From CAYXVF01 sp964468125 (GTDB taxonomy: Bacteria; Myxococcota; XYA12-FULL-58-9; CAYXVF01): DNA of 56,068 bases. The notes under the pieces are model-generated. The model saw nothing but the letters and a program-made list of their open reading frames with translations, did no database searches and had not been told where the DNA came from. This document shows positions 17,529 to 27,400 of the stretch, one piece after another (the stretch's first letter is position 1; each line of letters begins with the position of its first letter). A program made the position numbers and the translations under genes. The stretch lies in NCBI GenBank assembly GCA_964468125.1, contig CAYXVF010000032.1, forward strand, positions 1 through 56,068, written 5' to 3'.

Positions 17529-18728
17529 ATGCGCTCGCTCGCCTGGCTCTTCATCGCCGCCGTTTCAACCGCCTGTGGCTCGAACGAAGTCGACGCGCCG
17601 ATTTTCGACGAAGACCCGCTCGCCAACACCAATGGGAACTCGAACGGGAACNNNNNNNNNNNNNNNNNNNNNNNNNNNNNNNNNNNNNNNNNNNNNNNNN
17701 NNNNNNNNNNNNNNNNNNNNNNNNNNNNNNNNNNNNNNNNNNNNNNNNNNNCGAACACCAACGGGAACGGGGGCACCCCGTGCAGCGAAGACCCGGTCTG
17801 TTCCGATCCCTCCGGTGATTTCGACGGCGACGGTCTCCCCAATCAGTGGGAGCTCGACGCAGGCGACGAGACGCTCCTCGATCCCACGCTAGCCGACACG
17901 GACGGCGATGGCACGGACGACGGCGACGAAGACCTCGACCTCGACGGGATCACGGCTTTGGGCGAGCTGGCTTTTTCCCGACTGCCGGCGGCGACCCTTG
18001 GAGCGCCGCACCCCCTGCGCTTGGACCTCGTCATCGAGCTCGACGCCATGAGCGGACGAACCTTGAGCGATGCTGAAATCCGTGAGGCGGCGACCGCTTT
18101 TGCCGCCGCGCCGATCGCAAACGTCGACGGCACCAGCGGGATCGGAATGCACGTCTATCGCGACCAGGAGGCCATCGCGCCGCAAACGTTTGATGGGAGC
18201 TTCGCGCCGCGTAACGCGCTCTTTCAAAACAACGGCCCCAGCTACGGCGATGCGATGAGCCCGCCGGTGCCCTACGGCCAAATGGTGCACGTCGTCGTCG
18301 GCGCCGAGCGCACGGACATTCCCGGTCGGGGCGGCGAGGCGGTTGAAGGGGCCAACGCGGCGGAGGCAGGCCTCTTGATCTACTACGATGCCATCGCCGA
18401 CGCGTTTCCGGCCTGCGGCGGTTTTGGACCGGAGCTCTCCTTCAGCCAAGCGCTCGCCAACACGTTCGCCCACGAGGTGGGGCACGCGCTGCAGCTCGGA
18501 CACGACACCGACGTCGGCGGCGGGGTGAACGGCTACAACGTCATGTCGCTCGTGACCAGCTGCGAGTCGGGTCAGGAGCGCTTCAACGGCCTCGGCAACA
18601 CGGATGTGAGCCTCGGCAACACGGAGACGGTCGCGGCCCCCCGGTTCAGCGACGCGGCGGTCCTGCTCATGGACTTTGAGAACCGTCTCTCCGTCGACAC
18701 GGGCACGATTCGCGATACGGACATGTGA
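17529..18728 (+). CDS. Metzincin-like zinc metalloprotease lipoprotein
   Basis: The lipoprotein signal ends AAVSTAC (Cys 16). An Asn-Thr-Gly-rich linker follows (NTNGNSNGN, then NTNGNGG), interrupted by an N gap. Next comes a calcium-binding-like DxDGDG region (FDGDGLPNQWELD, DTDGDGTDDGDEDLDLDG) of the thrombospondin-3 type. The C-terminal half holds the zinc motif HEVGHALQLGH, an exact HExxHxxxxxH spacing, with a likely Met-turn at YNVMS. The family is therefore a metzincin-like peptidase, probably surface-tethered. ATG 17529 is chosen because the signal peptide starts there. The gene probably has a leaderless promoter. The exact length is unknown because of the gap. Confidence 0.85.
   Translation: MRSLAWLFIAAVSTACGSNEVDAPIFDEDPLANTNGNSNGNXXXXXXXXXXXXXXXXXXXXXXXXXXXXXXXXXXNTNGNGGTPCSEDPVCSDPSGDFDGDGLPNQWELDAGDETLLDPTLADTDGDGTDDGDEDLDLDGITALGELAFSRLPAATLGAPHPLRLDLVIELDAMSGRTLSDAEIREAATAFAAAPIANVDGTSGIGMHVYRDQEAIAPQTFDGSFAPRNALFQNNGPSYGDAMSPPVPYGQMVHVVVGAERTDIPGRGGEAVEGANAAEAGLLIYYDAIADAFPACGGFGPELSFSQALANTFAHEVGHALQLGHDTDVGGGVNGYNVMSLVTSCESGQERFNGLGNTDVSLGNTETVAAPRFSDAAVLLMDFENRLSVDTGTIRDTDM
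17652..17751. other. Assembly gap (100 N) inside an Asn-Gly repeat
   Basis: Both edges code for the same NTNGN-type repeat, so the gap probably reflects a collapsed or unresolved tandem repeat in the lipoprotein linker. The 100 N is a placeholder, not a measured length. Confidence 0.95.
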
Positions 18729-18765
18729 AGATTGTTGCGCGAAACCGAAACCGCGCGGTGGGTGT

Positions 18766-20121
18766 ATGATCCGAGCGGTGGCCATCCGAGTCGACAGTCC
18801 CCAGCACCCGCTCCTCGGGGCGCCCCTCGAAGGGGCGGGCCCCGTCTCCGCGCCGGCCCCCCTCGATGCACTCACGCTCGGGGCGGAGAGTGCCCTCGCC
18901 GGCGAGCCCCTCGACCCGTTCGAGCCCGCGTCCGGAGAAGCGGTCAACGTTTCCCGTGGCGCAGGAACACCGCGCGCCAGGCTCACGCTGCCCCAGGGCG
19001 ACGTGCGCGACGCGGAGGCCTTTGAGGCGGTGCAAGGCGAGTATCGGGAGCGAACCTGGCCCGCGCTCAGGGACGCGGTCTTCGCCGACGATCTCGAGGG
19101 GGTCGACCACCTCGATCCCCTCGAGGTTCGAGCGCGTGTCGACGGGATGGCCTCTCGCGTCGATGCCACCTTTGACGCGATCGCGCGGATCCCGGACCGG
19201 CAAGCCTTTCTGCGCGGCACCGCCGCGGCCGATCTCCTGCGACTCACCGAAGCGTACGTGGAGGAGCTTGGCGCGCGCGTTCCGGAATTCGATGACCCTC
19301 AGGGGCCCTGGTTTGCCCTCGCCGAAAATGGCTCCGCACTTCACCCATCGGTGTACGACGTCGTCGACCCGGAACATTGCCCGGATCTCGCGGACTACGA
19401 TCGGGCACGGTTCTTCACGCCGGTGTTTCCAGCTCAGCTCGAAAGCCCCGATCCCGTCGTGGCGCTGCGAAACGTTCTCCCCGGTGGTCCTGAGCTCCCA
19501 CGACTCTTTCGCGCCTCCGCGCCGGACTTCGGGTGGCGCAGTGCCTCCCTGGAAGGCGTCCCGGTGATCCACCCGCGCAACATCGCCCGGGATCTCACCC
19601 ACCGGCATCCCGGGGCGCGCGACGAGGAGATTGCGCTGGAAGTCGAAGCAGTCGCCGCGAATGTGCTCGCGCATGCGGAATTTGCTAAGCTTTTCGGTGA
19701 GGTTCCGGATAATGTGGAGCCCTTTCATCGCGCCGCCGCCGCGTTTGAGCCGCCGGTCGATGCCGCCCTGCTCGATTACGTACCGGTGAACGAGCTCGTG
19801 TCCGACGCGGTGGCAGCGCAGCTGCGAGGCGATCCGGTCGCAACGGCTCTGGAAGAGGGGAGAAGCCCCGAGCTCGCCCTGACCCGCGAGCTCGCGACCC
19901 GGCAGCTCGCGGCTGCGGGGGTCGATATCAACGTGCTGAGCCTCGACGGGGATCTGAGACGCACGTTGTTGGACGCTGTAGCGGAAGGGGACCGAGTCCG
20001 CTACCGCGACTTCATACGAGGATTTCAGCGCTATCTGATCGATGCAGCGCGCACTTTGGTCGAAGCGGGGCAGCTCCGCGTGGCTGAGCTCAACGCGGAG
20101 CGTGCCCAACAGCAGGTCTGA
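18766..20121 (+). CDS. Hypothetical protein, 451 residues
   Basis: No family is recognised. The protein is soluble, acidic and rich in Ala, Leu and Asp. A proline-rich N terminus (LLGAPLEGAGPVSAPAPLD) is followed by a mostly helical body without Cys-rich or repeat units. An ATG at 18766 and a GTG at 18778 (VAIRVD) are possible starts; neither has a good ribosome binding site. TATGAT at 18765-18770 would place a transcription start near the GTG. The stop abuts the stop of the convergent PilZ gene as TGATCA. It follows the metzincin gene by 37 nt. Confidence 0.65.
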   Translation: MIRAVAIRVDSPQHPLLGAPLEGAGPVSAPAPLDALTLGAESALAGEPLDPFEPASGEAVNVSRGAGTPRARLTLPQGDVRDAEAFEAVQGEYRERTWPALRDAVFADDLEGVDHLDPLEVRARVDGMASRVDATFDAIARIPDRQAFLRGTAAADLLRLTEAYVEELGARVPEFDDPQGPWFALAENGSALHPSVYDVVDPEHCPDLADYDRARFFTPVFPAQLESPDPVVALRNVLPGGPELPRLFRASAPDFGWRSASLEGVPVIHPRNIARDLTHRHPGARDEEIALEVEAVAANVLAHAEFAKLFGEVPDNVEPFHRAAAAFEPPVDAALLDYVPVNELVSDAVAAQLRGDPVATALEEGRSPELALTRELATRQLAAAGVDINVLSLDGDLRRTLLDAVAEGDRVRYRDFIRGFQRYLIDAARTLVEAGQLRVAELNAERAQQQV

Positions 20122-20517
20122 TCAGTTGTTCTGTTCGGCCGCTTCTTCCACAAATCGCACGATGCGCTCGCGGTCGGATTCGGCGATGCGAACGAAGCGA
20201 ATACCGACGCCGTCCGTGTCCGACTCCTGGGTCTCGCGGACCACCTCGCCCACCGCCCAGATCACTTCTTCTTCATCGTCTTCCGGCAGCTGGAACTCGA
20301 GGGCCACGCGCGGGGGCAGGTTCTCGGGCTCGAGGAGCTTGTAGAGATAGAGCCCGCTCGACGAGATGTCGCGTACGCGAGCCAAGTGCGGCTCATCGCC
20401 GACGATCTTGTTGACGTAGAGGTCGAGCTTGGCCCGACGGTGGCGGCGAACCGCGAGCTTCTGAATCTCCTCGAGCTCGAGGTCACACTCCGGGGCACCG
20501 AAATTCTTCTCACTCAT
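20122..20517 (-). CDS. PilZ domain protein
   Basis: A 131-residue single-domain PilZ protein, a family that often binds cyclic di-GMP. The binding motif RRHRR is near residue 25, and DISSSG, matching D/NxSxxG, is near 52. The beta-barrel strands VALEFQLP, VIWAVGEVVRE and VGIRFVRI follow. Such proteins control motility, exopolysaccharide or predation-related behaviour in Myxococcota, but the target is not indicated here. The ATG at 20517 is preceded by GGAGG with 6 nt spacing, so the TTG one codon upstream is not used. Its start region faces the divergent M16 peptidase gene. Confidence 0.88.
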   Translation of the reverse strand: MSEKNFGAPECDLELEEIQKLAVRRHRRAKLDLYVNKIVGDEPHLARVRDISSSGLYLYKLLEPENLPPRVALEFQLPEDDEEEVIWAVGEVVRETQESDTDGVGIRFVRIAESDRERIVRFVEEAAEQNN

Positions 20518-20608
20518 CAAAACCCTCCTGATGGCGCCGGGCGCGCACCCGACGGTCTGACCCTAGGAGGCGGACCCGATCTCCGCAAAAAATCCGCCGG
20601 TTTCGGCC

Positions 20609-23372
20609 TTGGATTCCGCCTCGGCCTTGGACAACGGCCTGCGCGTCATCGTCCACACGGACCGCAAGGCGCCGGTGGTCGCGGTCTCCTTCTGGTACCA
20701 CGTGGGCTCGAAGAACGAGGTCCGGGGCAAAACCGGCTTCGCTCATCTCTCCGAGCATCTGATGTTCAACGGCAGCGAGAACTTCGACGGCGAGTTCTTC
20801 GAGCCCCTCGACGAGCTCGGCGCGACCGCGGTCAACGGGACCACCTGGTTTGATCGCACCAACTACTTTGAGACCGTCCCCACGCCCGCCCTCGAGCTCG
20901 CCCTCTGGCTGGAGAGCGATCGCATGGGGCACCTTCTCGGTGCGGTCACGCAAGAGAAGCTCGATAATCAGCGGGGGGTCGTTCAGAACGAAAAACGTCA
21001 GGGCGACAATCAGCCGTTTGGAACCGTCGAGTATCGAATGCTCGAAGGCATGTTTCCGGAAGGGCACCCCTACCGCTGGTCCACCATCGGCTCGATGGAG
21101 GATCTGAACGCCGCGTCCCTTGACGACGTGAAGGCGTGGTTCAAGCGCTACTACGGTCCGAACAACGCGGTGATCGCGCTCGCCGGCGACATCGACGCGG
21201 CCACCGCCAAGCCTCTGATGGAGAAGTACTTCGGCGACATTCCGCCGGGACCGCCTCTGCACGCACTCAAACGCTGGGTCCCAAAACGTTCGGCAGGGGA
21301 GAGCGTGCGCGAGGTGATGACGGACCGCGTGCCCCACGCGCGCATCTACCGAAGCTGGGTTGTGCCCCCCCGGATGGAGCGCGACACCCATTTGCTCCGG
21401 GTCGCCGCCGAGATCCTCGCTGGCGGCAAGACGAGTCGTCTGTTTCAGCGTCTCGTCTACGAAGAGCAGGTCGCCTCGGACGTGAGCGCCGACGTCGAGC
21501 TGCACGAGCTCGCGAGCGGCTTCATGGTGGAGGTCGACGTACGCCAGGGCGTCGATCCCGCTCGTGTGGAAACCCTCTTGGACGAAGAAATGTCGCGCTT
21601 TCTCGAGACCCTCCCGAGCGCCGAGGAGATTATCGGCGCTCGCGCCTCCTTGAACTCCTCGCTGGTCAAAAACCTCGAAACCTTGGGCGGCTTCGACGGC
21701 AAGGCACCGCGTCTGGCGAAAGGTGCGCTCTACGCCGGCGACCCGGGTTTCTGGAAAACGGCGCTCGCGTGGGTCAACGAGGCGCAACCGGGCGTGATCC
21801 GAGATGTCGTGCGCGACTGGCTGGGGCGCGGTTTCTATCAGCTCACGGTGCTGCCCTATGGCGAGCCCGCCGCCCGGGAGGTTGCGGACGCGTCGGTCCG
21901 AGAGACGATGCCGGAGGTCGCAAATATCCCTGACCTGGTTTTTCCCCCGCTCGAGCGCACGACACTCGGCAACGGCATCGAGGTCGTCTTCGCTCGGCGC
22001 GCGGCGGTGCCGACGGTCTCGGTGATGCTCCAGTTTGACGCGGGCTACGCCGCGGATCTCGGCGGAAAGCTCGGCACCGCTGGCTTTGCCTTGGATCTGA
22101 TGGACGAGGGTACGGAGAGCCGCAGCGCCCTGCAGATCTCCGAAGCGCTCGACCGACTCGGAGCAACGCTCACGGGGGGCTCGACGCTCGACACCGCCCA
22201 GCTCGGTGTGTCGACCCTGAAGAGCACGCTGGCACCTTCGGTGGNNNNNNNNNNNNNNNNNNNNNNNNNNNNNNNNNNNNNNNNNNNNNNNNNNNNNNNN
22301 NNNNNNNNNNNNNNNNNNNNNNNNNNNNNNNNNNNNNNNNNNNNTGGCACCTTCGGTGGAGCTCTTGGCGGACGTCGTGCAAAACCCGGCCTTAGCCGAG
22401 GATGAGCTCGAGAGAATCCGCCAACAGCGCCTCGAAGCGATCTCAAAGGAGATGGCTCAACCGGTTGGATTGGCTTTGAGATTTTTGCCGCCGCTGATCT
22501 ACGGCGAAGGCCACCCCTACGGGATTCCATTCTCCGGTCGGGGCACCGCGGAGTCGGTCGCGAGCATCACGCGCGAGGACCTGGTGCAATTCCGGGAGCG
22601 CTGGATCCGGCCCGACAACGCCACCTTGTTCGTCGCGGGCGACACGACCTTGGCGGAGCTGAAGCCGCTGCTGGAGAAGACTTTTGGCGCCTGGCAGGCA
22701 CCGGCGGTACCAAAGGGCGAGAAACCGAGTGTCGCGGCACGAGCGACCCCCGCACGGGTGGTGATCATCGACCGGCCCGGCAGCCCGCAGACCATGCTCC
22801 TCGCGGGTCACCTGGCGCCGCCCACCGGCGCGCCGAACAACCTGGCGATCGAGGTCATGAACGACGGCATCGGGGGACAGTTCACGGCCCGGATCAATAT
22901 GAACCTGCGCGAGGACAAAGGTTGGGCCTACGGCGCCTATACCTTCATGCCCGCCGCCCGTGGCCCACGGCCCTTCATGGTGTACGCCCCGGTACAATCT
23001 AACAAGACAGCGCCGTCGATCGCCGAGCTCATTCGCGAGCTCGAAGCCTACGTCGGCAAGAAGCCGATGACGAACAAGGAGCTCGACCGGGTCTTAAAGA
23101 ATCGAGTTCACTCTCTGCCGGGCCAATACCAAACCAAGGGGTCGCTACTCGGCGCCATGCTCGAAAACGCGCGCTTCGGCCGTCCGGACGACTACGTGGC
23201 GACACTCTCCGAGCGCTACCGAGCGCTCGACCTGGACGCGGCCCGCGCGGCCGCGCGGGAGGTCGTGAAGCCCGACCAGCTGATCTGGCTGGTGGTCGGA
23301 GACCGCGCCGCGATTCAGCCCGAGGTCGAAAAGCTCGGTCTGGGCCCGGTGGAGGTCCTCGAGCTCGACTAG
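20609..23372 (+). CDS. Two-domain M16 zinc peptidase (pitrilysin type)
   Basis: The N-terminal half has the inverted zinc motif HLSEH (HxxEH) with a distal Glu in the NQRGVVQNEKRQ segment. The second M16 domain starts at ERTTLGNGIEVVFARR and lacks the motif, as expected for the inactive half. The N gap at 22245-22344 is flanked on both sides by the same 15 nt, TGGCACCTTCGGTGG. Collapsing them gives one continuous frame of about 882 codons running through STLAPSVELLADVV. I therefore annotate one gene. The start is uncertain: TTG 20609 has no ribosome binding site, whereas AGGAGG at 20565-20570 sits 8 nt before an in-frame ATC at 20579. A signal peptide is not visible. Confidence 0.88.
22245..22344. 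other. Assembly gap (100 N), probably artefactual
   Basis: The 15 nt at 22230-22244 are repeated exactly at 22345-22359. Removing the N run and one copy restores the M16 reading frame, so the two contigs most likely overlap and no sequence is missing. Confidence 0.9.
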
Positions 23373-23375
23373 GCA

Positions 23376-23465
23376 TTGCGGGTCGAGCAACGTGGGAAGA
23401 ACATCAAGAAGGAATATCGGCAGCGGAGTGCGTTCAACGCGAAGCACGGCCTGAAGTCGCGGTGA
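23376..23465 (+). CDS. Possible 29-residue basic small protein
   Basis: Reading from TTG 23376, in the same frame as the M16 gene and directly after its TAG, gives a very basic peptide with KNIKKEYRQRS and FNAKHGLKSR. The codons look coding-like, and the C-terminal pattern resembles small RNA-binding or ribosome-associated peptides. It has no clear ribosome binding site and could equally be a remnant of a gene's 3' end. No family is recognised. Confidence 0.3.
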   Translation: MRVEQRGKNIKKEYRQRSAFNAKHGLKSR

Positions 23466-23530
23466 GCAGACAGACTGGACCTGTCAGCCTCCAGTGACGA
23501 TAGGTGCATCGATCACCTCGGAGGCGTAGC

Positions 23531-24313
23531 TCAGTCGAGCGGCGCGATCAGGCCGCGCGCGGTGAAGGTGCTGCGTCCCGCGCCGAGGGGCAGGTCCGCT
23601 TCCCCGACGAGCTTGATCGCGAGTCGGTCGAGCGGGGTGAGGACGGGGTCGTCGGTTGCACCGATTCCGGTGCTCATCGTGGCGCCTGTGCCGTCCAGGT
23701 AGCCGCCACTCAGATGACACAAGCCAAACATTCCGTGTCCGATCAGCTCGTGCAGAAATACATCCATGTCGTCGCGAAAGTCGCTCGACACGTAGGACTC
23801 GCTCGATTCGAGGAGCGAGCGGTTGCTCGAGGCGTAGTTGACCCGTGCACATCCCGCGACGAGGCGTTCGCAAGGCGTTTCGATTCGATCGCTCAGGCGA
23901 ATGGTGAACTGGTTTGGCTCCGGGGGCGGGGATCGCGTCGAAGATTTCAACCGTGGGTGAGACCTCGCCGTTGGTGAGCTCCTCTTCGACGTCGAGCGCG
24001 TCGAGGAGCGCCTGGGTCTGGCGGAGGGGAATCTCGCCGGAGATCACGACGCGCAAGGGCTCGTCCTTGGCCACGCGGCGGTAAGCCCCCACCGGGCATC
24101 CCAGATTGGCCGGCGCCCGGGCTCGACCAAAACCGAGATAGGAGGCGGCGATGATGTCCTGCATGAAGGGGCTCAGCGATTCGCCCACACGGACGGTGAT
24201 NNNNNNNNNNNNNNNNNNNNNNNNNNNNNNNNNNNNNNNNNNNNNNNNNNNNNNNNNNNNNNNNNNNNNNNNNNNNNNNNNNNNNNNNNNNNNNNNNNNN
24301 TGATGCGCGACAT
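23531..24313 (-). pseudogene. Metallopeptidase-like gene with frameshift and gap
   Basis: Two reading frames join into one protein. The N-terminal part contains VRVGESLSPFMQDI and ends VEIFDAIPAPG. The C-terminal part resumes with EPNQFTIRLSDRIE and contains FLHELIGHGMFGLCHL and ATMS. The join lies at a C run (G run on plus, 23921-23931). Removing one base gives AIPAPEPNQF and restores the frame, so this is a sequencing error or a real frameshift. The gap at 24201-24300 interrupts the N terminus; ATG 24313 reads MSRI and would connect to ITVRVG if the shared 4 nt are an overlap. HELIGH has one residue more than HExxH, so zinc peptidase activity is uncertain. Confidence 0.55.
24201..24300. other. 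Assembly gap (100 N)
   Basis: It lies near the 5' end of the metallopeptidase-like gene. The edges share only TGAT, which would give a continuous frame MSRITVRVG if collapsed. This is weaker support than for the 22.2 kb gap. Confidence 0.9.
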
Positions 24314-24452
24314 GCTGCGACCTTTAGCACCTAGCATCGCCCCCCCGAAATGCCCTTAACTGCAAAGTCTCCGCCGCTTAGTCGCCCTTTGCCATTTGCT
24401 GCGTTTCCTGATGGATTGGGTGGGCTAGGGGAGGAGAGGAAGCGAGGGCGCA

Positions 24453-27400
24453 GTGGCAGCCACGCAGATGGACGAGTGGGGGCGTCTCCAAACCCCGGAA
24501 GACGAAAAACGACAGAAAAACGAGGCCTTGGCCGACCCCGGGACCTACCACGGGACGATCGCGGCCTCCGAGCTTCACTGGTACAGCGACGAGCACGGTT
24601 GGGTGCGACGCGCCCCGGATGGCGCCTGGTCGGGCTTCCACCCGTGCACCGGCGAGGCGGCGAGCCCCGATCTCCCGCCGGATTGGCGCCCCTGGACACG
24701 CGCCTTCGACGACTCGGATGCACCGTTCTATCGCTGGTTTGTCGGCGCCCGAACCAACGCGTGCTTCAACGATCTCGACCGCCATGTGCTCGCGGGGCGG
24801 GGTGCGCATCCCGCGTTCATTTTCGAGGGCGATCGCTGGGACCCGTCGCGCAACGACGGCGCCGGCGGACCGGTGTTTGAGACGAGCATTCCCTACCGCG
24901 AGCTGCTCCTGGAGACTGTCCTGCGCGCGGAAGTGCTCGCGGGTCTAGGCCTGCAAAAGGGCGACCGCATCGCCTTCAACCTCCCGAACATTCCCGAGCA
25001 GCTCTTCTACACCGAAGCCGCCAAGCGCCTCGGGATCATCTACACCCCGGTCTTCGGCGGCTTCTCGGCCAAGACCCTGTCGGATCGGATCTACGACGCC
25101 GGCGCCAAGGTGGTGGTCACCGCCGACGGGGGTTATCGCAACGCCGAGGTCGTGCCCTACAAAGAGAAGTTCACCGACCTCGCCCTCGACAACTTCGTAC
25201 CCAGGGTCGTCGCCTTGGAAACGCTCACCGAGGTGCTCTCGCGTTTTGATCTCGGGGGCGCCACTGAACGGCTGACGAGCAAGGTGACCGCGGCTCTCGC
25301 GGGAGAAATCACCCTCGAGCGCAGCGACGTGATGCGCGAGCTCGGTCGCGCCCTCGCGGACGAGGCGAGCATGAGCCCGGAGCGCATGGCCGAAGTGCGC
25401 ACGACCGTCGCCCGCGAGCTCGCTGAGACCGGACACGTGGTCGAAAGGGTGGTGGTGATCCGCTACACCGGGCAAGAGGTCGTGGAGCAGAGCTGCGACG
25501 CGTGGTCCGACGCCCTCGTCGAGAAGGCCCTCACGACCGTGCTCGAAAAGGCCAAGGGTGCGGGCTTCGAGGTGGCGAGCCGCGATGATCTGCTCGCGCT
25601 CTCGGACGTCGATCTCTGGCGCGCCTTGACCGCCAGTCATCCCGCCGTGCCGGTGGCCGCGGATTTTCCCCTGTTCGTGATCTACACCTCGGGCTCCACG
25701 GGCAAACCAAAGGGTGTCGTTCACACCCACGGCGGCTGGCTCGCCGGAATCAGCCACACCATGCGCATGGTGTTCGACGCGAAGGAGGACGATCGGCTCT
25801 ACGTGATCGCCGACCCGGGTTGGATCACGGGTCAGTCCTACCTGATCGGTGCACCGCTCGCGGTAGGGATCACCTCGATCGTCGCCGAAGGCTCGCCGCT
25901 CTTCCCCCACGCGGGCCGCTTCTCTTCGATCATCGAGCGCCATGGCGTCACGATGTTCAAGGCCGGCTCCACCTTCTTGAAGGCGGTGATGACCGATCCG
26001 GCGAGCACGAAAGACATGGCCGCCTACGACATGTCGAAGCTCAAGGCCGCGACCTTCTGCGCCGAGCCGGTGTCGCCGGCGGTCCAGCAATTCGCGATGG
26101 ACTCGGTCTGCCGCCACTACATCAACTCCTACTGGGCAACCGAGCACGGCGGCATCGTGTTCACCTGCCCCTGGGGCGGGTTCAAAGACCTCGCGGCGGA
26201 CGCCAAAACCTGGCCGCTGCCCTGGATTGACGCCGAGGTACGGATCGCCGTCGAGCGTGATGACACCGGCCGCGCCACGGAGTGGCGGGTCGCGGAGCCA
26301 GGCGAGAAGGGCGAGCTCGTGATCAAGCAGCCCTATCCGTACCTCGCACGCACCATCTGGGGCGATGCGGAGAAGCTCGGCACCTCCGAGTGGCGGGGCG
26401 ACCTCGAACGCTTCACCGAGGTCTACTTTGACAAGTGGTCCGGCGGCTACGCCTACACCCAAGGGGACTACGCCCGGCAACACGACGACGGCGCCTTCAC
26501 GTTGCACGGCCGCAGTGACGACGTGATCAACGTCTCGGGCCACCGCATCGGCACCGAAGAGATCGAAGGGGCGATTCTGCGCGACAAGATCCTCCGGGCG
26601 GATTCCCCGGTCGGCAACGCCGTGGTCGTGGGGGCTCCTCACGACGAAAAGGGTGAAACCCCGGTGGCCTTCGTGATCCCGTCGCCAGGCTCGAAAATCA
26701 GCGACGACGACATCGCGCGCCTGAAGGAGCTCGTGCGCACCGAGAAGGGCGTCACCGCGGTCCCGTCTGACTTCCTCGTTGTCGAAGCGTTCCCCGAGAC
26801 ACGCAGTGGCAAGTACATGCGTCGCACGCTGCGGGCAATCCTGCTCGATCTGCCCCTCGGGGACCTCTCCACCCTCCGCAACCCGGAGGTGGTGGACGCG
26901 ATCAAGAAGACGGTCGAGGAGTGGCGCGACTACGGCAAGCTGGCCCACGCCCGAAGGATCGTGCAGAGCTACCGCTACCTGCGGGTGGAGAATCACCTGC
27001 TCCAGGACGGCAAGTCGGTGGCGCTCGTGGTGATCGACGCGCCTCCGGTGAACTCGCTGAACGAGCGCTCCCTCGATGAGCTTCACACCGTGCTCCAACA
27101 CCTCGCCCAGCAGGACGAGACGGCGGCGGTGGTGGTGACCGGCGCCCGCAACGCGTTCGTCGCCGGCGCCAACGTGAAGGAGCTGCTCGAGGTCGGCGAG
27201 CAGGGTGACGTGGCGAGCGCTCAAACGCCGCCGAACGCCGCCCAGACCGCCTTTGCCGAGCTCGAAGACATGGGCAAGCCGGTGATCGCCGCGGTCAACG
27301 GCCCGGCGCTCGGCGGCGGAAACGAGCTGGTGCTGGCCTGCGCCTACGTCGTCGCCGACGTGCACGCGCGCTTCGGGCAGCCCGAGATTAATCTGAACCT

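Noticed and set aside
24945..27365. Long minus-strand open frame (806 codons) antisense to pcs
   Set aside because: It lies wholly opposite a gene with clear motifs; high GC makes long antisense frames common, and the translation has no recognisable domains.
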